A stretch of DNA of 64,000 bases. Origin: Candidatus Saccharibacteria bacterium UBA6664. Lineage in GTDB: Bacteria; Patescibacteriota; Saccharimonadia; Saccharimonadales; Saccharimonadaceae. Each line of letters starts with the position of its first letter. The first letter of the stretch is position 1. The notes beneath the pieces were generated by a model. The model did not search any database, was not told where the DNA came from, and saw nothing but the letters and a program-made list of their open reading frames with translations. Below are positions 24,956 to 32,710 of the stretch, in pieces. The position numbers and the translations under genes were made by a program. The stretch lies in the NCBI GenBank assembly GCA_002455275.1, contig DKKO01000003.1:25868-89867 (forward strand), in the 5' to 3' direction.

Positions 24956-25077
24956 AAAACTGTTTGAATGTCACCAAGCAGCGCGTGGAGTATCCGAGAA
25001 TCTTGGGCTGCGCTCCAGGAATCTCGAATGACTCCAGCGAGTTGGATTATGCTGCCTGGTGACATTCAAACAGTTTT
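24956..25077. repeat. 122-bp intergenic palindrome P1
   Basis: Outer arms of 21 bp are perfectly complementary (24956-24976 and 25057-25077), continued inward by GCAGC/GCTGC, TGGAGT/ACTCCA, CGAGA/TCTCG and CTTGG/CCAGG, so almost the whole segment folds into one hairpin. It fills the spacer between divergent smpB and the cytidylate-kinase-like gene, leaving only the two -10 regions outside. Confidence 0.85.
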
Positions 25078-25111
25078 GCCATTGCCGAGAGGTATTGTAT
25101 AGTAGGTCGAG

Positions 25112-25939
25112 ATGAATCACCCTCTTCCTAAGCTCGTGACCTTCGATGGCGAGGCGCGCAGTGGCAAAGGCACAATTGTACAAACCACCAAAGATTATTT
25201 GCGTGACGAATGTGGCTATGAGGTAATGCTAATTGATGCGGGACAAGTGTTCCGCGTTTTAGTTGTGGGAGCTACGCGCGCAGGCGTCGACGTAAACGAC
25301 CCAGGTGCGATAGACGCATTTTTGGCCGACGAAGCCCAGGCGGATGCATGCGTGCAGCTTGTAAAAGACGTGTACCACATGGAAAAGGCCGAACGAGATG
25401 AGTTGCTTTATACCAATGAAGTGGGAGAAAACAGCGCTAAAATTGGTGCTCGCCCGCTTTCGCAAGATTTTAAGGATAATTTGGTACGTAAATGGTTGGC
25501 TGATGCCCGCGCAGAAGGCTTTGAGGTGGTATTACTTGATGGCCGAGCCTTGGAAGAAACTGGCAAAATGCTGCAAGAACGAGAGCTCTGTGACTTCGTG
25601 CTTGGCTTTTACTTCGTGTGTGACCCAGTAGTGGGCGCACGCCGAACGCTTGGTTTCGCGGCTACGGCATACGAGGATCTAGAGCAAAACGATAAAACTT
25701 CGGTAGACCAGCTAGTGGCGCAAATCAACTCACGCAACGATTCCGACCGATTGCGCAAAGTGCAGCCGATAGTGCCGCCAGAGGGAGCTACCCGTATTAC
25801 CCTACCCGACGTTCCCGAAGCGGTTCAAGCAGCTGAGCGGCCAATGTACGTGGTGGATACTAGTGCAGAAGTTTCAAAAGCTGAAATGTCGCTGCCAATC
25901 GCGAGATTAGTTGCCAACGCACTGGAGCAGCAGAATTAA
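25112..25939 (+). CDS. cytidylate-kinase-like protein
   Basis: A 275-residue P-loop kinase. DGEARSGKGT at residues 12-21, the NMP-binding region around VGENSAKIGA, and the DGRALEE motif (DGRDIG-like) match (d)CMP kinases, but the C-terminal half is longer and divergent. It most likely phosphorylates CMP/dCMP; the assignment is by motif only. TATAGT lies 8 nt before the ATG and the P1 palindrome ends 34 nt upstream. Confidence 0.7.
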   Translation: MNHPLPKLVTFDGEARSGKGTIVQTTKDYLRDECGYEVMLIDAGQVFRVLVVGATRAGVDVNDPGAIDAFLADEAQADACVQLVKDVYHMEKAERDELLYTNEVGENSAKIGARPLSQDFKDNLVRKWLADARAEGFEVVLLDGRALEETGKMLQERELCDFVLGFYFVCDPVVGARRTLGFAATAYEDLEQNDKTSVDQLVAQINSRNDSDRLRKVQPIVPPEGATRITLPDVPEAVQAAERPMYVVDTSAEVSKAEMSLPIARLVANALEQQN

Positions 25940-25968
25940 TTGCTTTTTTATACAGTTTATGCTATAAT
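25940..25968 (+). promoter_or_regulatory. U4 promoter
   Basis: TTGCTT (25940-25945), 17-nt spacer, TATAAT (25963-25968). The -35 overlaps the stop codon region of the preceding gene. Confidence 0.8.
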
Positions 25969-26036
25969 AGTATTTAGATAGTTCAATCCACCACCGGGGC
26001 GAGCTGTCGCCCCTTGTCATCTACGGAGGTAGCGCC

Positions 26037-26654
26037 ATGCGCGCAACCGGATCTGTTTCGACCGCGCTGGAGGTCGCCTTCAGCGTCTGCGTCGTCATCT
26101 ACGGGGTGTGGTTCATGCTCAGCTACTTCGAAGACCGAAGCAGCAACCCGCCGTTCTGGCGGGGACAGTTCAAGACCTTCTTCCCGGGCGACGTGTTCCT
26201 GGCGCTCGCGATCGGCTTTGCCATCACGACCGTGCTGGTCAACCAGCTGAACATCCCCGCGTGGGTGCCAGTGGCCGGCGCCGTCGCTGGCTTCGCAGTC
26301 GGTGTCTTCCTCTTCTTCGTGCAGTTCAGCTCGGAGGAGAAGGCCGACCCTGAGGCCATCTGGATCTGGATCGCACCCACGCGGGTGTGGCACCAGTTCT
26401 TCGTCTGGTGGGCGGGCATCACGCTGGTGGCGACCTTCGTCGTCCCGGTGCTGGTGGCAGTCGTGAGCGGCAGCCACCGCTCTGCCCTGGCCCTTCTGAC
26501 GGTGGTGTTCATGGCGGTCTACGTAGGCCACCTGGTGTACGACGGGGTTCACCCGCCCGAGAAGGTGCCCGGCAAGCCGGTGCACGCGCCGCTCAAGCAG
26601 GAGTACCGCGCGGACTGGCTCGAGGAGCTGGTTCGCAAGGTTTACCCATACTGA
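26037..26654 (+). CDS. U4 membrane protein, unknown GC-rich gene
   Basis: A 205-residue protein with five predicted membrane segments (about 7-30, 47-66, 70-93, 116-139, 146-167) and a Trp-rich loop (AIWIWIAPTRVWHQFF). Not recognised. Codons end mostly in G/C. GGAGG precedes the ATG. The leader has a GGGGCGA/TCGCCCC hairpin. GGCGAGCT (25998) and CCCTTGTC (26011) in the leader have complements AGCTCGCC (26658) and GACAAGGG (26683) in the trailer, in pseudoknot order, starting four nt after the stop. Confidence 0.65.
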   Translation: MRATGSVSTALEVAFSVCVVIYGVWFMLSYFEDRSSNPPFWRGQFKTFFPGDVFLALAIGFAITTVLVNQLNIPAWVPVAGAVAGFAVGVFLFFVQFSSEEKADPEAIWIWIAPTRVWHQFFVWWAGITLVATFVVPVLVAVVSGSHRSALALLTVVFMAVYVGHLVYDGVHPPEKVPGKPVHAPLKQEYRADWLEELVRKVYPY

Positions 26655-26689
26655 GCTAGCTCGCCGCCACCACCTGACCGACGACAAGG

Positions 26690-26738
26690 GAGCCGCCCAA
26701 GTACCACCGCAGCCAGCGGTGCGAACGGGCGGCTTTCT
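26690..26738 (+). terminator. U4 terminator
   Basis: AGCCGCCC/GGGCGGCT with an inner ACCGC/GCGGT stem, followed by TTCTC. The long loop arm is GC-rich. Confidence 0.7.
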
Positions 26739-26751
26739 CATGTTCGTGCGA

Positions 26752-26868
26752 GAAATCGGTTTTGGGATTGCTTCGCAAAGACAGACTAAAAGCGAAACGC
26801 GAGGTGTGCTACACTCTTGAGCACACCGAAAGTGGTCTGTCGTACGAGGCGATTACGAAACCGATTTC
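26752..26868. repeat. 117-bp intergenic palindrome P2
   Basis: Outer helix of 11 perfect pairs (26752-26762 with 26858-26868), extended by about ten more pairs with G-U (26766-26775 with 26845-26854). Inside are GACAGAC/GTCTGTC and GGTGTGCT/AGCACACC, plus a small GCG/CGC hairpin. It overlaps the last codons of the glycosyltransferase gene (stop 26853-26855), so the palindrome contributes coding sequence. Confidence 0.8.
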
Positions 26869-28121
26869 GACATACTTTGAACAGCGTGACTATAAACCTT
26901 CAGAAACGCTTCTTCCATAGCAGTGGCAGTGAGTTTGCTGCCAACCGCTTTGCTGTGAGCGGCGAGTTTCGCGCGGAGCTCTGGCGATTGGTAGAGCTGC
27001 TCCATAGCTTCTGCGATGGCTGATACACTTGGGTGTGTTAGTAAAGCATTTTCAGGAGTTACGCCAACCGTTAGGCGCTCGTCGCAGTATAAAATGGGGC
27101 AACCGGTAGCAGCTGCTTCAGCTAGCACCATGCCCTGCGTGTCGAAATGGTAGGAAGCAAACACAAAACAGTCGGCATTGGCAAATTCGTTAGCCACACG
27201 CTCGTGATCTTCGTAGTGACCTAGGAACACAACGCGTCCTCGCAATACCGTTTCATGCGCGAGTTTTTTTAGCTCATCTTCTTGCGTGCCAGCACCCAAA
27301 ATATATAGCTCTGCGTCGCGCTTGTTTAGCTTGGCGAAAGCCTTAATAATGACATCTACCCGTTTTTCTGGGTCGAGCCGGCCACAGCTTAAAAATCGAA
27401 CCGTATCGTTAGCGTCGCGAATCCGTGCGGCTTTAGGAAAGACGTCGTTGATACCGTTTGCTACTGTAAATGCTCGTTCGGCTAGTTGCCCATGTGTCGC
27501 GTCGTTGATGGCGTCTATGACGTACTGCGCTGGCGAGGTAAATGCGTCGGTATACTGCGCCATTTTTGCTACGGCTTTCCAGTCTTTTCTGCCTAAGTGT
27601 GAACGTTCTTTGCTAGCGAGCTTGCGTGGAAATCGAATGCGAAGTTTGTCACGGTCGCTACGAATGCGGTGCAACATAAACGGCGCGAATTGCATGTAGG
27701 TGTATGAATTAAGCGCTGCTAATATGGGCGAAGTAGAGTGTGTACCGGCGTAATTTGAATGAAACGTGTGCACGTGAGGAATATTGGCAAGCTTGGCAAT
27801 ATGAGCGGCTAGAAACATTGAGCCGCGTTCATTTTGCGAGTGAATAACGTCGAATTTGTAGCGCGATATAATGTCGCGGGCTCGTTTGCTTGAAAACTTT
27901 ACCGAGCACAAAAAACTCGGCGTACCAGGGATATGCCACGAATCCAGCGCCTCAAAGGTGCAGTGCTCCGGTGGGACAAAAAACGGCTTTGGGGCAAACA
28001 GCGTGACGTTGTGCCCGGCTTTTACTAGCTCTAGTGTTTGTAATTCGATAGATCGAGCCACGCCCCCAGACGTTGGATAAAAATCGTCCATGATTATGCC
28101 AATGTTGAGTGGGTGTGCCAT
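26853..28121 (-). CDS. GT4 family glycosyltransferase
   Basis: A 422-residue two-domain GT-B enzyme. The N-terminal GGVARS loop, HTFHSNYAG, the SCGRLDPEKRVDVIIKA donor-binding start and the E-x7-E-like region (FASYHFDTQGMVLAEAAATGCPIL) are family 4 hallmarks; PimB-like lipid or polysaccharide mannosyl/glucosyl transfer is likely. The start at ATG 28121 is used because homology begins there. The C-terminal tail falls inside palindrome P2. Divergent from a second GT4 gene. Confidence 0.85.
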   Translation of the reverse strand: MAHPLNIGIIMDDFYPTSGGVARSIELQTLELVKAGHNVTLFAPKPFFVPPEHCTFEALDSWHIPGTPSFLCSVKFSSKRARDIISRYKFDVIHSQNERGSMFLAAHIAKLANIPHVHTFHSNYAGTHSTSPILAALNSYTYMQFAPFMLHRIRSDRDKLRIRFPRKLASKERSHLGRKDWKAVAKMAQYTDAFTSPAQYVIDAINDATHGQLAERAFTVANGINDVFPKAARIRDANDTVRFLSCGRLDPEKRVDVIIKAFAKLNKRDAELYILGAGTQEDELKKLAHETVLRGRVVFLGHYEDHERVANEFANADCFVFASYHFDTQGMVLAEAAATGCPILYCDERLTVGVTPENALLTHPSVSAIAEAMEQLYQSPELRAKLAAHSKAVGSKLTATAMEEAFLKVYSHAVQSMSKSVS

Positions 28122-28185
28122 GCTGCCTTCATTATACCCTACGTTATATCTCGGCTGTGCTAATGCTATAATAAGCAGTGAAATC

Positions 28186-29550
28186 ATGCGCATCGGACTA
28201 TTTACTGATACCTACAGGCCATCAATCAATGGCATCGTATTCGTGGTTGAAACACTGAAAAAGCACCTGGAAGAGCAAGGTCATGAGGTGTATATTTTTT
28301 GCCCCGCAAAAACCATTCGGCCTAGTCACGACCTTGAATTTGCCGACGACAATATCGTGCGCTTCCCAAGCATTAAGGGTGCGTTTTTTGATGATTACGA
28401 CACGTCAATCTTTTTCGCGCCACGTGTGGTGCAGCAAATTCGTGAGCTGAAGCTTGATGTGGTGCACGTATTTACGCCATCGCAAGTAGGCTTGGTTGGT
28501 GTGCAGGCGGCGGTAAAAAACGAGACGCCATTTATCATGCAGCATTCGACCGATTTGTACGAATTCGTCGAACACTACCCTGTGGTACTGCCGGGCATCT
28601 TGGCGCTTATTGGCATAGTCTTCCCTTTTACCGTAAAACTACAAGGGCAAGACGTACGCGAAATTCTGAAACTGTATCGACCAAGGCGCGGCGTAACACA
28701 GTGGAATAAAGATATCATCGAAAAAGCCATCACAATTTTGTACAGCAAGGCCGACGCCGTGATTGGCCTGAGTCGAAAGAGCGTGGAACAGCTGGAATCG
28801 TGGCAAGACGAAGAAAAATACAGCTACAAGGTAGAGCTGTTGCCTAATGGCGTCGATGCGCTGCCTAAACCAACCGCGGCTGAGTTAAAAGCCTTTAAGG
28901 CACAGCACGGTATTACAGATAGCGACGAGGTGTTTGGCTTTGTTGGTCGTATTGCCGCCGAGAAAAATCTCGATATCTTGCTGCCGGTCATTGAAAAAGT
29001 GGCTAAAAATCGGCCGAATGCCAAACTAGTGTTTGTAGGCGATTTTGAATATCGTGAAACACTGGAAGAAAAGGCTCGTGCTTCAAACGCGAGCGACAGA
29101 ATTGTATTTACTGGTGCACTGCCCCGCGACGAGCTTGGTGTGGCGTATGCTGCGATGGACGTGTTCGTATTTCCGTCACTAAAAGACACCCAAGGTTGGG
29201 TGCTGCACGAAGCAGCCCACGCTGGCTTACCGATAGTGATTATTGATAAAAAATTGTCTGAAGTAGTGCACGACGGCGTGAATGGACTATACGCCAACAA
29301 TAGCGCTAGCGATGTGGCAAAGAAGGTAGAGCTACTTCTCGCCGACACTGCTAAACGCACTGAATTCTCGAAAGAAAGCAAACGGATTGCTCGTATCTAT
29401 AGTGAGCAGCGGCAAATCAAAGACTTAATAAAGCTATACGAGCGTGTTGTTGAAAAGCGGAACCCGGCTGGGCCACGAAGAATACGACAAATGCGCTGGC
29501 AGGCAGCCCGTATAAAGGAAAAGGCCGCCAGAGTGTGGCGTCAGAGGTAA
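28186..29550 (+). CDS. GT4 family glycosyltransferase (diacylglycerol glucosyltransferase-like)
   Basis: A 454-residue GT-B enzyme. GLFTDTYRPSINGIVFVVETL at the N-terminus, QHSTDLYEFVEHY in the acceptor half, and FVGRIAAEKNLDILL with FPSLKDTQGWVLHEAAHAGLP in the donor half resemble enzymes making glycolipids from diacylglycerol. A promoter (TTATAT, 17 nt, TATAAT at 28167-28172) gives a leader of only about 7 nt. With its divergent neighbour it probably builds envelope glycolipids (inference). Confidence 0.85.
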   Translation: MRIGLFTDTYRPSINGIVFVVETLKKHLEEQGHEVYIFCPAKTIRPSHDLEFADDNIVRFPSIKGAFFDDYDTSIFFAPRVVQQIRELKLDVVHVFTPSQVGLVGVQAAVKNETPFIMQHSTDLYEFVEHYPVVLPGILALIGIVFPFTVKLQGQDVREILKLYRPRRGVTQWNKDIIEKAITILYSKADAVIGLSRKSVEQLESWQDEEKYSYKVELLPNGVDALPKPTAAELKAFKAQHGITDSDEVFGFVGRIAAEKNLDILLPVIEKVAKNRPNAKLVFVGDFEYRETLEEKARASNASDRIVFTGALPRDELGVAYAAMDVFVFPSLKDTQGWVLHEAAHAGLPIVIIDKKLSEVVHDGVNGLYANNSASDVAKKVELLLADTAKRTEFSKESKRIARIYSEQRQIKDLIKLYERVVEKRNPAGPRRIRQMRWQAARIKEKAARVWRQR

Positions 29551-29598
29551 AAAACCTCTGGGCGACCTTCCTCTAGCGGCGAGCCAGTAGATGAAGCG

Positions 29599-29718
29599 CT
29601 AGAGACGCTTCAGGATGCCTCTTGCGCGCCAGCGCAGATACGGCCGTCGCCACCATGGCAGCGACAGTGCTGTGCGTCTCCACGACTCAGCGTGGTCACG
29701 CAGTTCCTCATCTGTCAT
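29599..29718 (-). CDS. 39-residue Arg/Trp-rich peptide
   Basis: The peptide has an acidic start (MTDEELRDH) followed by a strongly cationic, Trp-rich stretch (SWRRTALSLPWWRRPYLRWR). GGAGG stands six nt before the ATG and the codons are GC-rich. Composition resembles membrane-active or nucleic-acid-binding peptides; function unknown. It is divergent from U5 and downstream of the GT4 gene. Confidence 0.45.
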   Translation of the reverse strand: MTDEELRDHAESWRRTALSLPWWRRPYLRWRARGILKRL

Positions 29719-29803
29719 CTCGAACCTCCAAAGGGTCGGGCTCTCCCGAACGGGACTATGACATTACTTTGCCATAATCACTAGCTCAGTGCAAGTATAA
29801 GTA

Positions 29804-29832
29804 TTGCATTTTATTAAACAATGTGCTATAAT
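29804..29832 (+). promoter_or_regulatory. U5 promoter
   Basis: TTGCAT (29804-29809), 17-nt spacer, TATAAT (29827-29832) preceded by TGTGC. Confidence 0.82.
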
Positions 29833-29838
29833 AAGAAC

Positions 29839-30026
29839 ATAAGGAGGTGTTTTGACACCTTCTTCGTATTCGTGATCAGTGCAACGTGTGATGCGGAAGC
29901 CTTATTTGAAGCGTTTACTTCAAGTGAGACTTCCGTGTCACCCGAGATACACGGGTCGCTGAAAACGTAACATCTCTCAGCGAAGCAGTACCCAACCCCT
30001 CGTCCAAGACAGAAGGAGTACGACAC
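29839..30026 (+). promoter_or_regulatory. U5 structured leader
   Basis: About 190 nt with no ORF. Hairpins: AGGTGT/ACACCT over an AAGGAGG sequence (about 29841-29863), GTGATGCGGAAG/CTTCCGTGTCAC enclosing TTGAAG/CTTCAA (about 29891-29942), and CGCTGA/TCAGCG (about 29957-29982). The last overlaps CATCTCTCAGCGA (29971-29983), whose perfect complement lies in the trailer, so two alternative folds are possible, as in a switch. Confidence 0.6.
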
Positions 30027-30458
30027 ATGACCAGCAAGGCCCAGCTCCAGGAGCAGGTCAACAACCTTCGGTGGGACCTGTCCAGTGTCCGAGACGGCAT
30101 GGCGCGCCGTGACTACCGCCAGCGCCGCACCGACTCGTGGCTCGACAGGTTCCCCGAGGGTGTCGCCAACGCCCTCGGCGTCGAGCAGCACGACTTCGTG
30201 TCGGAGCGGTGGACGAGCACCTGCGTGCTCGGCAACGACGTCGCCAAGCTCACCGTCGACGCCGTGACCCACCGGATGACCTTCCAGGCCATCCAGCACG
30301 AGACGGTGCCCAACCTGTCCATCGTGCTCGACGACGACCCGGACTGGGACGACCTGAGGTCCGGCGACCTTGCCGAGATCGAGGAGTGGTTCCGGTGGGC
30401 ATCGACGGGCGAGAAGTTCGACCCGGCGGCCGCCGCGGAGGCGCTCAACGCCCTCTGA
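30027..30458 (+). CDS. U5 protein, unknown GC-rich gene
   Basis: A 143-residue acidic protein with a helical, coiled-coil-like start and an Asp-rich C-terminal half (DDDPDWDDLRSGDLAEIEEW). Not recognised; composition is like actinobacterial or actinophage proteins. GAAGGAG precedes the ATG. The stop codon is followed directly by CGACCCG (30459-30465), complement of leader CGGGTCG (29952-29958), then TCGCTGAGAGATG (30492-30504), complement of leader 29971-29983. Confidence 0.65.
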   Translation: MTSKAQLQEQVNNLRWDLSSVRDGMARRDYRQRRTDSWLDRFPEGVANALGVEQHDFVSERWTSTCVLGNDVAKLTVDAVTHRMTFQAIQHETVPNLSIVLDDDPDWDDLRSGDLAEIEEWFRWASTGEKFDPAAAAEALNAL

Positions 30459-30507
30459 CGACCCGGCTACACCCCGCCCAGCCCGGCCACCTCGCTGAGA
30501 GATGACT

Positions 30508-30535
30508 GGGGGTGCGCACAACCGTGCGCACCCCC
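30508..30535 (+). terminator. U5 12-bp hairpin
   Basis: GGGGGTGCGCAC/GTGCGCACCCCC with an AACC loop, three nt after the leader-complementary arm; no T-tract. Confidence 0.6.
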
Positions 30536-30556
30536 AACATCTCCAATTTGATAGAG

Positions 30557-30587
30557 AAAATCACCCAAGTATTGCTTGGGTGATTTT
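30557..30587. terminator. bidirectional intrinsic terminator
   Basis: AAAATCACCCAAG/CTTGGGTGATTTT with a 5-nt loop. T-tracts lie on both strands, so it can end U5 from the left and the R1 RNA from the right. Confidence 0.88.
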
Positions 30588-31036
30588 GTGTTACATGGTT
30601 GAACCGAAGTCCAACCGACGATTGCACCTGAACAGGGTGGTCTCGTTGCGACGTGCAAGCAGAAGTGGTATGAGCACTCCCGACTTACAGACGTATGCAT
30701 TAGGTCGGACTTCGGGTGGTGAGAACGGCTATGCGGCGTGTGCTTCGCGGGCAATCGTCCTTGTGTCGGACGTTCACCGCATGAGGATGCTGGCGGCTAG
30801 CCGTGGCACGTCACGTGGACGCTTATCGGAGGTGATGGAGGTTCATTGCCCCGAGAGGCGTGCCTTTCGGCGGGAACCATCTTTTCGAGCTTATTGCCTT
30901 TCCCCGGCTGGTCGCGCCTCCCGGGACGCGGGACTCTCCCCTGGAAGGAACTTAATCTCCCGGAGGACACCTGCTACTCGAGTTACAGGTGTGTGGTAGG
31001 TTTACACCATTGGGGTCTCACCGAATATACTCCGAT
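30588..31036 (-). ncRNA. R1: GC-rich structured RNA with pseudoknot, no ORF
   Basis: About 450 nt between a promoter (31043-31071) and the bidirectional terminator. No protein-like frame is seen. CCGAAGTCC (30604-30612) pairs with GGACTTCGG (30707-30715) and GACGATTGC (30617-30625) with GCAATCGTC (30751-30759), nine pairs each, in pseudoknot order. Other hairpins are CCGA-AGGC/GCCT-TCGG (about 30853-30872) and CACCTG/CAGGTG around CTCGAG (about 30966-30990). RNase P and tmRNA signatures were looked for and not found. Confidence 0.55.
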
Positions 31037-31042
31037 AAAAAA

Positions 31043-31071
31043 ACTGTATCGCAACCGAAAATGAATGTAAA
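31043..31071 (-). promoter_or_regulatory. R1 promoter
   Basis: On the minus strand TTTACA (31066-31071), 17-nt spacer, TACAGT (31043-31048), just downstream of the glutaredoxin-like gene. Confidence 0.6.
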
Positions 31072-31073
31072 GC

Positions 31074-31346
31074 TTAAGCGGTAACGAGTCGGTTCTTTTC
31101 GAGAGCTGATTGTAATGCTGGGCGGTTGAAGCCTAGAATCATTTCACCGGCAATATCGGTTACTGGCACGCCTTGAAAATTGCCGCCAAGTTTTTCGAGC
31201 AGCTCATCTTTAGCTGCGTCGTCTTCTTCGATATTTTTAGCGACATATTTCACGCCAAGTTTATCAAGCCATTGCTTTTCAGTCGCGCAAAATGCGCAAA
31301 ATGTGGTTGTGTAGATTGTTACTGCATTGGTGTTGGTGTCGCTCAT
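31074..31346 (-). CDS. glutaredoxin/NrdH-like thiol protein
   Basis: A 90-residue thioredoxin-fold protein with the redox pair CAFC (C17, C20) and the cis-Pro region GVPVTDI. It would reduce disulfides or deliver electrons to ribonucleotide reductase or a similar enzyme. Length and motif order are typical. Confidence 0.85.
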   Translation of the reverse strand: MSDTNTNAVTIYTTTFCAFCATEKQWLDKLGVKYVAKNIEEDDAAKDELLEKLGGNFQGVPVTDIAGEMILGFNRPALQSALEKNRLVTA

Positions 31347-31389
31347 GTCGTTCCCTCTCTTCGTTTCTTACTATACATTGTACAGCAAG

Positions 31390-31599
31390 CTAGCCGCCTT
31401 GCCTAGATGGTTTGCTGGTAAAATGCCACCCCAAACACTGGGGGCACTGATAGATTGAAAGCTCAACCTGAGGCCGAGTAAGTTCGGCGTCCTCAAGCGC
31501 TCGTAAGGCCAGAGCCTCTGAGGTGAAACGTCGCTTGTGCGCGCAGCTCGCGGCTGGCGTATACGGTGTATGCTTTTTGGGTGATATTTTGCGTGGCAC
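31390..31599 (-). CDS. small CxxC zinc-ribbon-like protein
   Basis: A 69-residue protein. An N-terminal Cys (SCAHKRRF), a central helix (SEALALRALEDAE) and a C-terminal YQCPQCLGWHFTSK match small proteins with one Cys early and CPxC-GWH late that probably bind zinc. Function unknown. Confidence 0.6.
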   Translation of the reverse strand: MPRKISPKKHTPYTPAASCAHKRRFTSEALALRALEDAELTRPQVELSIYQCPQCLGWHFTSKPSRQGG

Positions 31600-31641
31600 G
31601 GTAGAAATTCATCTCTCTTTCTGTTATACTTTGCATTGTAC

Positions 31642-31899
31642 ATGAGTACGTCAGGCGACAATAGTGGAGGCACGCCGACGCCGCCGGTTCGCCGGGCGGT
31701 CCTTTTAATGCTCGGTGATATAGCCGACACAACATGGCGCATGTTTGGCCCCGTTGTTGTGTTTACAGGTCTCGGTTTATGGGCGGATAGCTCTTACAAT
31801 ACCGGTCCATGGCTAGCACTCGCAGGAGTACTCATAGGTTCCGCAGGAGCGGCACTACTAGTGAAACAACAGTTAACAAAGGTCAATCAACAGAAATGA
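31642..31899 (+). CDS. atpI: AtpI/AtpZ-like membrane protein of the ATP synthase operon
   Basis: An 85-residue protein with two membrane segments (about 33-50 and 57-77), as in the AtpI/AtpZ group that helps c-ring assembly or Mg uptake. TATACT lies 11 nt before the ATG. The ATG of atpB overlaps its stop (ATGA), giving coupled translation. Confidence 0.7.
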   Translation: MSTSGDNSGGTPTPPVRRAVLLMLGDIADTTWRMFGPVVVFTGLGLWADSSYNTGPWLALAGVLIGSAGAALLVKQQLTKVNQQK

Positions 31900-32693
31900 T
31901 GCAACAATTTGCCGCACTCGATCTTCACATCGACATCAAAACCGCACCAATTTTTCACATTGGTGATTTTGCGGTAACTAACGCCATGCTTACCGGTACG
32001 GTAAGCTTGCTGATATTTTTCGCCGTATTCTTTTATGTCGCCTACAAAGTGAAAAATGGCCAATACAACCGTTTTGTTGGTTTGGTGCAATGGGCGTTTG
32101 AAGGCATGCTCGGGCAAATCAACAGCGTGATTCCCGATAAAACAATTGCCAGACGAATTATGCCACTAGCGATGACGATTTTCTTTTATGTGCTAATCAG
32201 CTACTGGATGAGTATTTTGCCGGGGCTCGATAGTATTAAGTGGAACGGCGACCCAATTTTGCGCTCGATTGCCGCTGATATGAACTTTACCTTTGCTTTA
32301 GCGTTCATTTCACTGGTGGCAACGCAAATGTATGCGATCCGACAGCTTGGCGGCATGGGTAATCTTAGTCGCTATTTCCGAAACCCGATCAAAGATCCGC
32401 TTGGGTCGTTTGAGGGCATTTTGGAATTGATTGGTGAGCTAAGCCGCTACACGGCCCTAAGCTTACGTTTGTTTGGAAACTGTTTCGCTGGCGAGGTGCT
32501 GCTGCTTATCATGAGCGTGCTGACTGGCTATTTCGCAGCCTTAGCATTGCCGGTATTTATGGCGTTTGAGCTGTTTATTGGCTTTATTCAGGCCTACGTA
32601 TTCTTTATCTTAACTGTGATATTTACTTCCCTGGCCATTTCTCACGGCCCTCACGATGATCATTCTACCCATGCTAAGCAGGAGGCCGCGTAA
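31896..32693 (+). CDS. atpB: ATP synthase Fo subunit a
   Basis: A 265-residue membrane protein forming the proton half-channels. The essential Arg is in SLRLFGNCFAGE and the C-terminal helices (FELFIGFIQAYVFFILT) are typical. The start is ATG 31896, overlapping the atpI stop; the longer upstream frame is not homologous. A 134-bp palindrome and a separate promoter lie between it and atpE. Confidence 0.93.
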   Translation: MMQQFAALDLHIDIKTAPIFHIGDFAVTNAMLTGTVSLLIFFAVFFYVAYKVKNGQYNRFVGLVQWAFEGMLGQINSVIPDKTIARRIMPLAMTIFFYVLISYWMSILPGLDSIKWNGDPILRSIAADMNFTFALAFISLVATQMYAIRQLGGMGNLSRYFRNPIKDPLGSFEGILELIGELSRYTALSLRLFGNCFAGEVLLLIMSVLTGYFAALALPVFMAFELFIGFIQAYVFFILTVIFTSLAISHGPHDDHSTHAKQEAA

Positions 32694-32710
32694 ATGAGGA
32701 ACACACGCAT

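Noticed and set aside
25983..26741. 252-codon minus-strand frame over U4
   Set aside because: It is antisense to a membrane protein with clear helices, a ribosome site and a promoter; typical of high-GC3 shadow frames.
27160..27200. ANEFANAD in the GT4 gene as a third copy of the palindromic element
   Set aside because: It is the normal family 4 sequence at this position and the DNA has no palindromic arms.
29826..30521. 231-codon minus-strand frame over U5
   Set aside because: Antisense shadow of the U5 gene; extends through the U5 promoter and terminator.
30588..31036. RNase P RNA
   Set aside because: The universal GAGGAAAGTC and ACAGAA segments are absent on both strands, although a pseudoknot and the right length are present. 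The same test failed for 45226-45600 and 40900-41489.
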